The notes under the pieces were generated by a model. That model ran no database searches and had not been told where the DNA came from. It saw only the letters and a list, made by a program, of their open reading frames with translations. The translations under genes and the position numbers were made by a program. DNA of 64,000 nucleotides from Thiobacillus sp. (lineage in GTDB: Bacteria > Pseudomonadota > Gammaproteobacteria > Burkholderiales > Thiobacillaceae): assembly GCA_030679915.1 (NCBI GenBank), contig JAUXRY010000030.1:1-64000 (forward strand), in the 5' to 3' direction. This document shows positions 17,597 through 25,454 of this stretch, piece after piece. How positions within the stretch are numbered: the first letter of the stretch is position 1; the number at the start of each line of letters is the position of its first letter.

Positions 17597-18764
17597 TTCC
17601 GTTGTGCAATTCGCGCGCGGCGGCCTCAAGGTCTCACCGCCACTGTCGCTCTACATCCACCTGCCGTGGTGTGTAAAAAAATGCCCGTATTGCGACTTCA
17701 ATTCGCATGCGGCGCAGGGCATTCCTGAAGTCGCTTACATCGATGCGCTGATGCTGGATCTGGAACAGGCGCTGCCCGATATCTGGGGCCGAAAAATCCA
17801 CACCGTGTTTTTTGGCGGTGGCACCCCCAGCCTGTTTTCAGCGGCAGGCATTGATCGCATCCTCACCGGCGTTCGCACGCTCACGCCCTTGGCACCCAAC
17901 GCAGAAATCACGCTGGAAGCCAACCCCGGCACGGTGGAAGCCGCCAAGTTTGCCGGCTTTCGCGAAGCCGGGGTGACCCGTGTATCGCTCGGCATCCAGA
18001 GCTTTAACCCGCAGCATCTCAAGGCGCTCGGGCGCATCCACGACGATAACGAAGCGCGTCGCGCGGCCGCGCTTGCCGCCACGCATTTCGATACCTTCAA
18101 TCTTGATTTGATGTTTGCCTTGCCAGGGCAATCGCTGGAGCATGCGCTGGCCGACGTCGATACCGCGTTGAGTTTTCAGCCACCGCACGTGTCGGCCTAC
18201 CACCTCACGCTCGAACCCAATACGCCGTTTGGCCACACCGCGCCGCCGAACCTGCCGGACGAGGATGTGGCGGCCGACATGCACCTGGCCATCGAGGCGC
18301 GGCTGATCGAAGCGGGCATGCAGCATTACGAAACCTCGGCCTATGCGCGGCCGCAGCATGCCAGCCGGCACAACCTCAACTACTGGCAGTTTGGCGATTA
18401 CCTTGGCATAGGCGCAGGCGCGCATTCCAAGCTCAGTTTCCACGATCGCATCATCCGGCAGATGCGCACCAAGCATCCGCAGCAATACATGGATGCAGTG
18501 AAGCAGGGTACGCACTTGGCCGACATCCGCACGCTGACCCGTAACGACCTGCCGTTCGAGTTCATGATGAATGCGCTGCGATTGAATGAAGGGGTGCCGA
18601 GCACCATGTTTGAAGAACGGTCCGGCTATCCCCTGCACATTTGCACAGATGCACTGGAGAAGGCGCGGGCGAAAGGCTTGCTCGAACGCGATGCGACTCA
18701 GCTCAAGCCAACGCTATTGGGGCAGCGTTACCTCAACGATTTACTGGAATTGTTTCTGCCCTGA
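17589..18764 (+). CDS. hemW: Radical SAM heme chaperone HemW
   Basis: 391 aa. The radical-SAM cluster motif CVKKCPYC (CxxxCxxC) sits near residues 28-35 after PPLSLYIHLPW, exactly as in HemW. The GGGTPS and LEANPGT segments also fit. HemW carries heme to respiratory enzymes and lacks the CPO-specific features of HemN, with which it is often confused. Start is probably TTG at 17589, overlapping the rdgB stop; GTG at 17604 is an alternative. Follows rph-rdgB as in many proteobacteria. Confidence 0.92.
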   Translation: MADSVVQFARGGLKVSPPLSLYIHLPWCVKKCPYCDFNSHAAQGIPEVAYIDALMLDLEQALPDIWGRKIHTVFFGGGTPSLFSAAGIDRILTGVRTLTPLAPNAEITLEANPGTVEAAKFAGFREAGVTRVSLGIQSFNPQHLKALGRIHDDNEARRAAALAATHFDTFNLDLMFALPGQSLEHALADVDTALSFQPPHVSAYHLTLEPNTPFGHTAPPNLPDEDVAADMHLAIEARLIEAGMQHYETSAYARPQHASRHNLNYWQFGDYLGIGAGAHSKLSFHDRIIRQMRTKHPQQYMDAVKQGTHLADIRTLTRNDLPFEFMMNALRLNEGVPSTMFEERSGYPLHICTDALEKARAKGLLERDATQLKPTLLGQRYLNDLLELFLP

Positions 18765-18784
18765 CGTCGTCAGCGCGGCTTGAA

Positions 18785-19942
18785 TCAGGCTGGGCTCACG
18801 GTACGAAATCCGGCAAACGGATCGCGCCGATGCGGCAGATAAAAATTGCGGAAACCCGGGCGCTTGAGCAAGGGATCGGTAAACGGCCCGCCACCGCGCA
18901 ACTCGGTGTGGCTGTGAAACCAGGGCTGGGAATAATCCTGATACGGGTCGGCAGAAAAGCCCGGATAAGGCGCAAAGGCGTTGCGCATCCATTCCCAGCC
19001 CGCACCCCAATCAAAATTTGCGTGCTGCGTCGAACGCAGCCACTGTTCAGCCGTGGGCAAATGGCGTCCCATCCAGGCCGCACAGGCCTCGGCCTCAAAG
19101 CGATTGACGTGCAGCATGGGCGTGTGTGAACTCAGCGGCGCCCAGTTTGCAAAGCGCCGCACCTGCCACACGCCATTGGCCAAACGCCAGTAGACCGGAT
19201 GCGTCGCGTTGTTGTCCGCCCGCCATGCCCAGCCCGCCTCCGTCCACTCCGCGCTGCGCAGGTATCCCCCCGCATCGACAAAGGCTGCAAAGTCGGTCTC
19301 GGAGATCATCCGCGCATCAATATCGAAAGCCGGCACCGTTACACCATGCCGCCATTTTTCATTGTCGAAAATAAAGCCTTCGTCCGGCCCGCTGCCGAGT
19401 GTCACTTCGCATTCGGAAAACATCAATCGATCTGCGGGCAGGGGCAGCTCAGCGGCCCGGGGGTCGGGATGCGCATAGGCCAAATGCTGAAAAGCCATCC
19501 GCCAGGCTTCGATATGCATCAGTTCGTGAACCAGGCACAGCTCAGCGTAATAGGCCAGTTCCGGGTTGGGTGCGCCGCGGAGCCGCGCGGACACAGCAGC
19601 GGTCACCCGCGCGGCGTAATCGTCGACCGCGGCCGGTTCCAGCAAAGGCAGATTCCAACGGCTGTCATGCGGAACGGTTGAGGAGTCATACAACCCATCG
19701 GCCCCAGCCAGCAGGCTGGGCGCAACACTGCCGTCGGGCTGGGCGCGCAGGCTCCAGCATTCCTGAAACCAGACAATGTGCCCAGCCTCCCACAGCGGTG
19801 GGTTCAGATGCTCGGCGTGCGGCCCCAGCCAGCCGTCCGCGGGCAGCCCTTTGATCAGTGCGCGGAACTGCGCACGCGCCTGCGCAAGTTTGTCGATCAG
19901 TTGGTCTGCGGTGAAGCCGCTGATGGGCCGGGCAATGTTCAT
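18785..19942 (-). CDS. EgtB/SenA-like sulfoxide (or selenoneine) synthase
   Basis: About 385 aa from the ATG at 19942; an upstream TTG at 19966 would add 8 residues. The N-terminal DinB-like four-helix part carries the iron ligands: a His in EAGHIVWFQE and the HELMHIE (HxxxHxE) motif. The C-terminal part is a formylglycine-generating-enzyme/SUMF1 domain ending RNFYLPHRRDPFAGFRTV. EgtB joins hercynine to a thiol with O2 to make the ergothioneine sulfoxide. SenA is the homologue that makes selenoneine from a selenosugar. It is divergent from selD and near egtD, so either role is possible. No egtA, egtC or egtE is nearby. Confidence 0.8.
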   Translation of the reverse strand: MNIARPISGFTADQLIDKLAQARAQFRALIKGLPADGWLGPHAEHLNPPLWEAGHIVWFQECWSLRAQPDGSVAPSLLAGADGLYDSSTVPHDSRWNLPLLEPAAVDDYAARVTAAVSARLRGAPNPELAYYAELCLVHELMHIEAWRMAFQHLAYAHPDPRAAELPLPADRLMFSECEVTLGSGPDEGFIFDNEKWRHGVTVPAFDIDARMISETDFAAFVDAGGYLRSAEWTEAGWAWRADNNATHPVYWRLANGVWQVRRFANWAPLSSHTPMLHVNRFEAEACAAWMGRHLPTAEQWLRSTQHANFDWGAGWEWMRNAFAPYPGFSADPYQDYSQPWFHSHTELRGGGPFTDPLLKRPGFRNFYLPHRRDPFAGFRTVSPA

Positions 19943-19959
19943 GCTATACAGTTGAGGTA

Positions 19960-19973
19960 AATTCAATTGAATT
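19960..19973. promoter_or_regulatory. 14-bp perfect palindrome between egtB-like gene and selD
   Basis: AATTCAATTGAATT reads the same on both strands. It lies in the ~68-bp gap between the divergent egtB-like and selD starts, where both promoters must be. It could be an operator shared by the two directions. AT-rich palindromes can arise by chance, so this is a candidate only. Its position also argues that the egtB-like gene starts at the ATG at 19942 rather than the TTG at 19966. Confidence 0.35.
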
Positions 19974-20010
19974 CCAATCCTGCACTCTAAACCAAAGGTG
20001 AATCTGGAAC

Positions 20011-21081
20011 ATGACCGACTCCATTATCGATGCCCCCATTCGACTCACCCAGTTCTCGCATGGCGGCGGCTGCGGCTGCAAAATCTCACCTTCCGTGTTG
20101 CGCGAAATCTTGTCCGACACCCCATTTGTATCGAACCTGGCGGAAGCCTATCCCAACCTGATGGTGGGCATCGAGCATGGCGACGATGCCGCGGTCTATC
20201 GGCTCAATGACGAGCAGGCCATTGTGGCAACCACCGATTTTTTCATGCCCATTGTCGACGACCCTTTTGAGTTTGGTCGCATCGCTGCCACCAACGCCTT
20301 GTCCGACGTGTATGCCATGGGCGGCCGCCCTTTGTTTGCACTGGCCATCGTCGGCATGCCCATCGGAAAACTGCCCAACGACATCATCCGAAAAATTCTC
20401 GCCGGCGGCGAGTCAGTGTGCAAGCGAGCCGGCATCCCGATTGCCGGCGGACATTCCATCGATGCCCCCGAGCCAATTTATGGACTGGTTGGAATCGGCG
20501 TGGTCGATCCGCGCAAGGTCAAGACAAACTCAGGCGGCCAGGCAGGCGACATTCTCATCCTCGGCAAACCACTCGGCGTAGGCATCTTCAGCGCAGCGCT
20601 CAAAAAAGATGCGCTGAGCGATGAACAATATCGCGCCATGATCGCCGCCACCACCCAGCTCAACACCCCGGGTGCCGATCTTTCGGATACCGCAGGCGTG
20701 CATGCGCTGACAGACATCACCGGCTTTGGTCTGCTCGGCCATTTGCTCGAAATCAGCCGCGCCTCGAAGCTGGCCGCGCGTGTCGAACTCAGCCGCTTGC
20801 CGCTGCTGCCAGGCGCAAGCGAGCTGGCACAGGCCGGCCATATCACCGGCGCCAGCCTGCGCAACTGGGAAAGCTACGGCGCCGAAGTCGAACTCGGCGC
20901 AGGCATCGCCGACTGGCAGCGCGCCCTGCTGACCGACCCGCAAACCAGCGGCGGCCTGCTGGTGAGCTGCACCCCGGAATCCCGTGACGCCGTATTGGCC
21001 ATATTCAGTAAGCACGGCTTTGCCGCCGCCGCAGAAATCGGCCAGCTTCACGCCGGGTCCAACGTCTCGGTCGTCGCCTGA
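20011..21081 (+). CDS. selD: Selenide, water dikinase
   Basis: Makes selenophosphate from selenide and ATP, the selenium donor for selenocysteine, selenouridine in tRNA and selenoneine. 356 aa. The catalytic N-terminal motif GGGCGCKISP has the conserved Cys and Lys; the HGDDAAV, TTDFFMPIVDDPF and GHSIDAPEP segments are the AIRS-fold ATP/metal sites. AAAGGTG precedes the ATG. The stop is followed directly by the GTG start of egtD, so the two are co-transcribed. No selA, selB, selU or tRNA-Sec is in the window. Confidence 0.95.
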   Translation: MTDSIIDAPIRLTQFSHGGGCGCKISPSVLREILSDTPFVSNLAEAYPNLMVGIEHGDDAAVYRLNDEQAIVATTDFFMPIVDDPFEFGRIAATNALSDVYAMGGRPLFALAIVGMPIGKLPNDIIRKILAGGESVCKRAGIPIAGGHSIDAPEPIYGLVGIGVVDPRKVKTNSGGQAGDILILGKPLGVGIFSAALKKDALSDEQYRAMIAATTQLNTPGADLSDTAGVHALTDITGFGLLGHLLEISRASKLAARVELSRLPLLPGASELAQAGHITGASLRNWESYGAEVELGAGIADWQRALLTDPQTSGGLLVSCTPESRDAVLAIFSKHGFAAAAEIGQLHAGSNVSVVA

Positions 21082-22023
21082 GTGGCCTTCCGTTTTCTGG
21101 ATTTGCCCGCTGCGCGCGACGACCTGCGCGCCGACGTGCTGGCCGGCCTGGCCGCGCAGCCCAAATCCATCCCGCCCAAATATTTTTACGACGCGCTTGG
21201 CTGCCGCTTGTTCGACGCCATTTGCAAACAGCCCGAATACGCCGTCACCCGCACCGAACACGCACTCATGGCATCACGCCTGCCCGAAATCGCACAAGCG
21301 ATTGGCCAAGTGGATTGCATCATCGAACCCGGCGCGGGCGACTGCAGCAAAGTGCGTGCATTGCTGGACGTACTGCACCCCAGCCAGCTGATCGTGCTCG
21401 ATATTGCCGGCGATGCGCTGGCGCAGGCAGCCGAACCGCTCGCGCATGACTATCCCCAGCTCGATATCACCGCCATCGGCATGGATTTCATCCACGAGCT
21501 CAATGCAGCGTCACCCCATCTCGCACCGGGGCGGCGACTAATTTATTACCCCGGCTCCAGCATCGGCAACTTCTCACCCGCCGAAGCGGAAACCTTGCTG
21601 AAACGCTATCGCGTCCTCGCAGGTGAAGCCGGCCAACTGCTGATCGGCTTCGATCTCAAAAAAAATCCGCTGCAATTGCACCAGGCTTACAACGATGCTG
21701 TCGGCATCACCGCAGCCTTCAATCTCAACCTGCTCGAACGCCTTAACCGCGAACTCGGCGCCAACTTTGATCTCGTCGATTTCTGCCACTATGCGTTTTA
21801 CAACCCGCAGGCTGGCCGTATCGAAATGCATCTGGTCAGCCTCGCCGAGCAGACCGTTACCATTTCAGGACAGACATTCCATTTCGACCTGGGTGAATCC
21901 TTGCACACCGAAAACTCCTACAAATACCGGGGCGATGAATTCAGTGGAATAGCGAACAGTGCAGGTTGGAAACAGAAGGGCGAGTGGGTGCTAGACGGGT
22001 TTGCTGTTCAGCTTTACGGGTAG
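21082..22023 (+). CDS. egtD: L-histidine N(alpha)-methyltransferase
   Basis: 313 aa. Trimethylates histidine to hercynine, the precursor of ergothioneine and selenoneine. Family features: IPPKYFYDALGCRLFDAI near the N-terminus, the SAM-binding IIEPGAGDCSKV, YPGSSIGNF, and the C-terminal SLHTENSYKY. Start is GTG at 21082, directly abutting the selD stop. Supplies hercynine for the EgtB/SenA-like enzyme encoded on the other side of selD. Confidence 0.95.
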   Translation: MAFRFLDLPAARDDLRADVLAGLAAQPKSIPPKYFYDALGCRLFDAICKQPEYAVTRTEHALMASRLPEIAQAIGQVDCIIEPGAGDCSKVRALLDVLHPSQLIVLDIAGDALAQAAEPLAHDYPQLDITAIGMDFIHELNAASPHLAPGRRLIYYPGSSIGNFSPAEAETLLKRYRVLAGEAGQLLIGFDLKKNPLQLHQAYNDAVGITAAFNLNLLERLNRELGANFDLVDFCHYAFYNPQAGRIEMHLVSLAEQTVTISGQTFHFDLGESLHTENSYKYRGDEFSGIANSAGWKQKGEWVLDGFAVQLYG

Positions 22024-22205
22024 GCATTAGCGTTTGGTGTAGGTGCACAAAAATAGGCGGGCCAAATGCGGAAGTTCATGGTGAACATGACGATCTTTTC
22101 TTTATCAGTAACAGTAGCCACTCTAGGGATTAAGATCGCATAACCATCGCTGATTTAATTTAGGCTCTGCGTATATTTGTCTTTCTTGGGCAGGGGAAAA
22201 TCAGT

Positions 22206-25200
22206 ATGGTGCGTTCGAATGTGTTCATCAGTTATGCGCATGGTGACAACGAAAATAGTGACCCAGCCAAACGTTGGCTCGACCGGCTTGTGCAACAACT
22301 TAAACCATTAGAGTTTCAAGACATTTTTTCCATCGAAACTGATCTAGACATTGATCTCGGCAACGATTGGCATACGAAAATCCAAGAAAGATTGAACCGA
22401 GCTAGTGCTGCAGTTTTACTGGTAAGCCCAGACTTTCTAGCCTCCACCTATATCCGTAACAACGAGTTGCCTGTGCTTTTGCATGGCGCCAAAGAAAAGG
22501 GGCTAAATATCATCCCTATCATCCTTCGGCCATGCTCATTCACAGAAGCGCGGTTCAGATATCCTGACCCAAAAGAGGGGCCAGACGAATTCAAACTTTC
22601 ATCCCTGCAAGCAGCAGGATCACCCAGCAAGGCTCTCAACGAGATGACCGAGGGAGAACAAGATCGAGCACTTCTCCATGTTGCTCAAACGCTGTTGAAG
22701 TATGTCGAGGAACATGAAACGAAAATCGGCTCCACCAAAGAGAAATCTGCGCATGATATTTATGAGTCTATTCCCGGTGTCACAGCACAAATCGGAAACA
22801 GAGTGCGGCTATTCGGACGCGATTCACTATTAGCAACAGTTAGCATCGCATTGACAGAGCATGACGCCTTGCTGGTCTATGGTATGCGCGGAAATGGAAA
22901 AACAGATTTCATACAAGCTTTGGGTAAGCTTGATCCTCTTTGTGGCAAAGAGTTGATACGTCTCAGAGCAAGTAATCACACAACACCGGAAGAGTTGTTC
23001 CGCCAGATTGCGCCATTACTTGGAGATTCAACTGAACACCCCAGAATTCCTGAACAGTTGATGCATGCAAAGGCGGACGATCTATCACTCTTCCCCAACG
23101 CTAGACCCGCATGGGTTTGGATCGATGGGGCGCATCAACTACTTTCTTCAAATACATGGCAGAACCATGAGCTAGAGCGTCTTATTTGTTCTTTGCGCAG
23201 AGTTCTTGGTCAGAAATGGCATTGGATTCTGGAGCTTCGGGAACGTCCACCTGAGGGGCTAATGGGCAACGGGTGTTTGGAGTGTGAAATCCCCGGGCTT
23301 GATAAAACCAGTCTCTCGGCGTGTATTGCAGCTTCGGCACCACAAGGTCAAACCGAGGCATGGACCTATCAGGGCGACAACTTGAGACGACTGTACCAAT
23401 GGCTAGGCGGAGGTCATGGGGAACAAGCCCACCCATTGACCACGCATCTGCTGATAGAAGTTGCACGTGGATTGAACCAAACCCCTTTGCAAGTTCGAGA
23501 ACGCCACATAAATTTCGTGGTGAAAAAGGTTGAGGACTCGCTTTTGAATGACTTGTTCGAGACCGTGTTGAGTCCTCCCGAACAGAAGCTGTTGCTAGCC
23601 TTAGCACTTTACCGAGACTCAATCCCTCACGATCATGCTGACTATCTGGAACAGCAACTTGATACACCAGGGGCATGGACCGGGTTGGATCATCGTTGTC
23701 TATTAGCTAGCGACGCGCGGCATGAAAGGTATTTCTTACATGGTTTTATTGCTGGCTGGCTGCGTGCAAGGCTAGGCTACGCTGGGGATTCTGAAAATGA
23801 TGAGGCGGACTTTGATTGTGATACGCCAGGTAGCCAACGCAAACTTACTCTTAAACTTCATTCAGTTATCGCTGATTGTTGGCTGAACCAATTGGCTGGA
23901 AGCCATCGAATTACCAATGTGAATATAGGGAGAGCACTCGAGTCTTTTCACCACTTGCTCTGCGCTGGTGATGGTGACAAAGTCACAAGTATCGCAGTTG
24001 CTATGCTGGGAGGCCATGAACAGTGGGCTCGACAGCGGCTTTGGGTTCTTTGTAACCAATTGCATCGCTCCAAAGCACCAGCAAAAACCCTACGCCATGT
24101 CCTTGAATTCATCGTTCAGCTTGATCCGTCTGACCACAAAGCCTATCGCTTTCTTGGAGAGAGCTTTGTGCATGAAGAAGGGCGCACGAGCATACGGGCT
24201 TTAGAGTGTTTTAAGAATGCGTGCGAGTTGCGAAGTGACTTTCCCCCATATTGGGCAGATCTTGGAAATGCTGCCGCTGAACTTGGCGGCGATGAAGCAA
24301 AAGTATTTCTTGAACGTTTGGATGTGGCAGTAAAAACTAATCCAAACGCTGAAAATGAAGTGGTGACTTTTGCAAGATCACAATGCCTTGCCACACTCGG
24401 TCAGCACGATGATGCTTCGCTGGTTAGGATGAATCAGATACGAGCAGGAAGCAGACATCCACAGACGTTTGCTGCAGAAGTAGGGCATTGCAGACACCGC
24501 AAAGAGTTTGAAAAAGCGCTTGAGCTTATTACATTGTTTAAGAAGCGCGGGTGCCGCGACGTAGAGATCCGCTCTCTGCACGCTGAACTCTTGCGCGATT
24601 CAGGGGATGACGAAGCAGCATCCAAGATCAGAAAAGAATGCATTACAGAGGGCACTCGGTATTCAGCTACCTACGTGAATGAAGCAATGTTCTTGTTGTC
24701 AAGAAAGTTGCCTAATGATGCTATAGGGGTTTTGGAACGGGCGCAAACGCTTGGCTTGAGGGATGACCACATCACCGTTGTCCTTGCCAAAGCCTACCAA
24801 GTAATAGGCAAAGGTGATGATGCTTCATCCCTGCGAATGCAACAGATTACTAACGGAAACAGCAATCCTGTTTTGTTCAGTGATGAAATAAAGTGGCTTC
24901 GGGACAACAAGAAAACCACTGAGGCCATTGATTTATATCTTCTGGCAGTAGAGCGGGATGCTGTGAATTCCCATGTAATTGCCAACCACGCAAAAACTCT
25001 TCAAATAATTGGGCGAGGAGAAGAAGCATCGCGTATCCGAATGGAACAGATTGTTCAGGGGACACATGACCCCGCGTTCTATAATGACGAGGCATTTTGG
25101 CGTCTTGAACAAAGTCTCCCCGAACAGGCCCGTGATTTGATGAAGCTTGCCAAAGAACGTGGTGCCTATGATGCTTATTCGGATAGTGTGATGAGCGTGG

Positions 25201-25220
25201 TTCGAAAAAGATTGGGGTAA
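22206..25220 (+). CDS. TIR domain / P-loop NTPase / TPR-repeat protein (candidate defence protein)
   Basis: 1004 aa. Residues ~4-165 are a TIR domain (VFISYAHGD start; VSPDFLASTYIRNNELP, with E87 at the catalytic Glu position of NAD-cleaving TIRs). Residues ~195-560 hold a P-loop ATPase: Walker A GMRGNGKT (226-233) and Walker B-like WVWID (303-307). The C-terminus is TPR-like and ends in four 68-residue repeats from residue 731. Effector-NTPase-repeat order is that of STAND immune proteins; antiphage TIRs deplete NAD+ or make signalling nucleotides. The gene is visibly AT-richer than its neighbours and stands alone, suggesting transfer. AGGGGAA precedes the ATG. Function is inferred, not shown. 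Confidence 0.82.
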   Translation: MVRSNVFISYAHGDNENSDPAKRWLDRLVQQLKPLEFQDIFSIETDLDIDLGNDWHTKIQERLNRASAAVLLVSPDFLASTYIRNNELPVLLHGAKEKGLNIIPIILRPCSFTEARFRYPDPKEGPDEFKLSSLQAAGSPSKALNEMTEGEQDRALLHVAQTLLKYVEEHETKIGSTKEKSAHDIYESIPGVTAQIGNRVRLFGRDSLLATVSIALTEHDALLVYGMRGNGKTDFIQALGKLDPLCGKELIRLRASNHTTPEELFRQIAPLLGDSTEHPRIPEQLMHAKADDLSLFPNARPAWVWIDGAHQLLSSNTWQNHELERLICSLRRVLGQKWHWILELRERPPEGLMGNGCLECEIPGLDKTSLSACIAASAPQGQTEAWTYQGDNLRRLYQWLGGGHGEQAHPLTTHLLIEVARGLNQTPLQVRERHINFVVKKVEDSLLNDLFETVLSPPEQKLLLALALYRDSIPHDHADYLEQQLDTPGAWTGLDHRCLLASDARHERYFLHGFIAGWLRARLGYAGDSENDEADFDCDTPGSQRKLTLKLHSVIADCWLNQLAGSHRITNVNIGRALESFHHLLCAGDGDKVTSIAVAMLGGHEQWARQRLWVLCNQLHRSKAPAKTLRHVLEFIVQLDPSDHKAYRFLGESFVHEEGRTSIRALECFKNACELRSDFPPYWADLGNAAAELGGDEAKVFLERLDVAVKTNPNAENEVVTFARSQCLATLGQHDDASLVRMNQIRAGSRHPQTFAAEVGHCRHRKEFEKALELITLFKKRGCRDVEIRSLHAELLRDSGDDEAASKIRKECITEGTRYSATYVNEAMFLLSRKLPNDAIGVLERAQTLGLRDDHITVVLAKAYQVIGKGDDASSLRMQQITNGNSNPVLFSDEIKWLRDNKKTTEAIDLYLLAVERDAVNSHVIANHAKTLQIIGRGEEASRIRMEQIVQGTHDPAFYNDEAFWRLEQSLPEQARDLMKLAKERGAYDAYSDSVMSVVRKRLG
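24396..25217 (+). repeat. Four tandem 68-residue coding repeats
   Basis: Within the TIR-NTPase protein, units begin at residues 731, 799, 867 and 935, each 68 residues apart, i.e. two 34-residue TPR-like hairpins. Each carries a motif like G.DDAS.LRM.QI..G...P..F..E. The DNA copies are diverged, so the periodicity is clear only at protein level. The last copy runs to the C-terminus. Confidence 0.75.
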
Positions 25221-25340
25221 TCCTCAAATGATCGCCGTGCTTATGCATTGACCACTTAGTCCGATGAAGCGACAGCTTGCCACTAGCTCTGGGCGTCAGC
25301 TCCTCGTATTTTTGCAGATGCAAATCGAATCCTGGAATCA

Positions 25341-25366
25341 TTAACTGCTATTGTTAACTGCTATTG
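25341..25366. repeat. 13-bp perfect tandem repeat
   Basis: TTAACTGCTATTG occurs twice head to tail in the ~230-bp gap between the TIR gene and trhP. The rest of the gap holds no gene that I can support. It may be replication slippage or a scar at the edge of the acquired segment. Confidence 0.6.
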
Positions 25367-25454
25367 AACTTACACAATTGGGGGTGATGAGAAATCGCTT
25401 TTCGAAATATCATGAGCGTCTATTGTTGTTCTTCCACACACCCGGTCATTCCAA

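Noticed and set aside
16028-17629. 533-codon open frame on the minus strand
   Set aside because: It lies opposite rph, rdgB and the PP2C end, all of which have clear conserved motifs. GC-rich coding often leaves long antisense frames open. No known family is recognised in it.
17589-18764. Considered HemN (coproporphyrinogen dehydrogenase) for the radical SAM gene
   Set aside because: Length (391 aa), the start of the motif and position after rph-rdgB fit HemW; HemN is longer and has extra N-terminal features.
18762-18772. TGACGTCGTCA palindrome at the hemW stop
   Set aside because: Only 11 bp, overlaps a stop codon, no T tract; likely chance.
24877-25341. 154-codon minus-strand frame at the end of the TIR gene
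   Set aside because: It overlaps the regular repeats of the TIR protein and shows no family features; considered as an antitoxin-like partner but unsupported.
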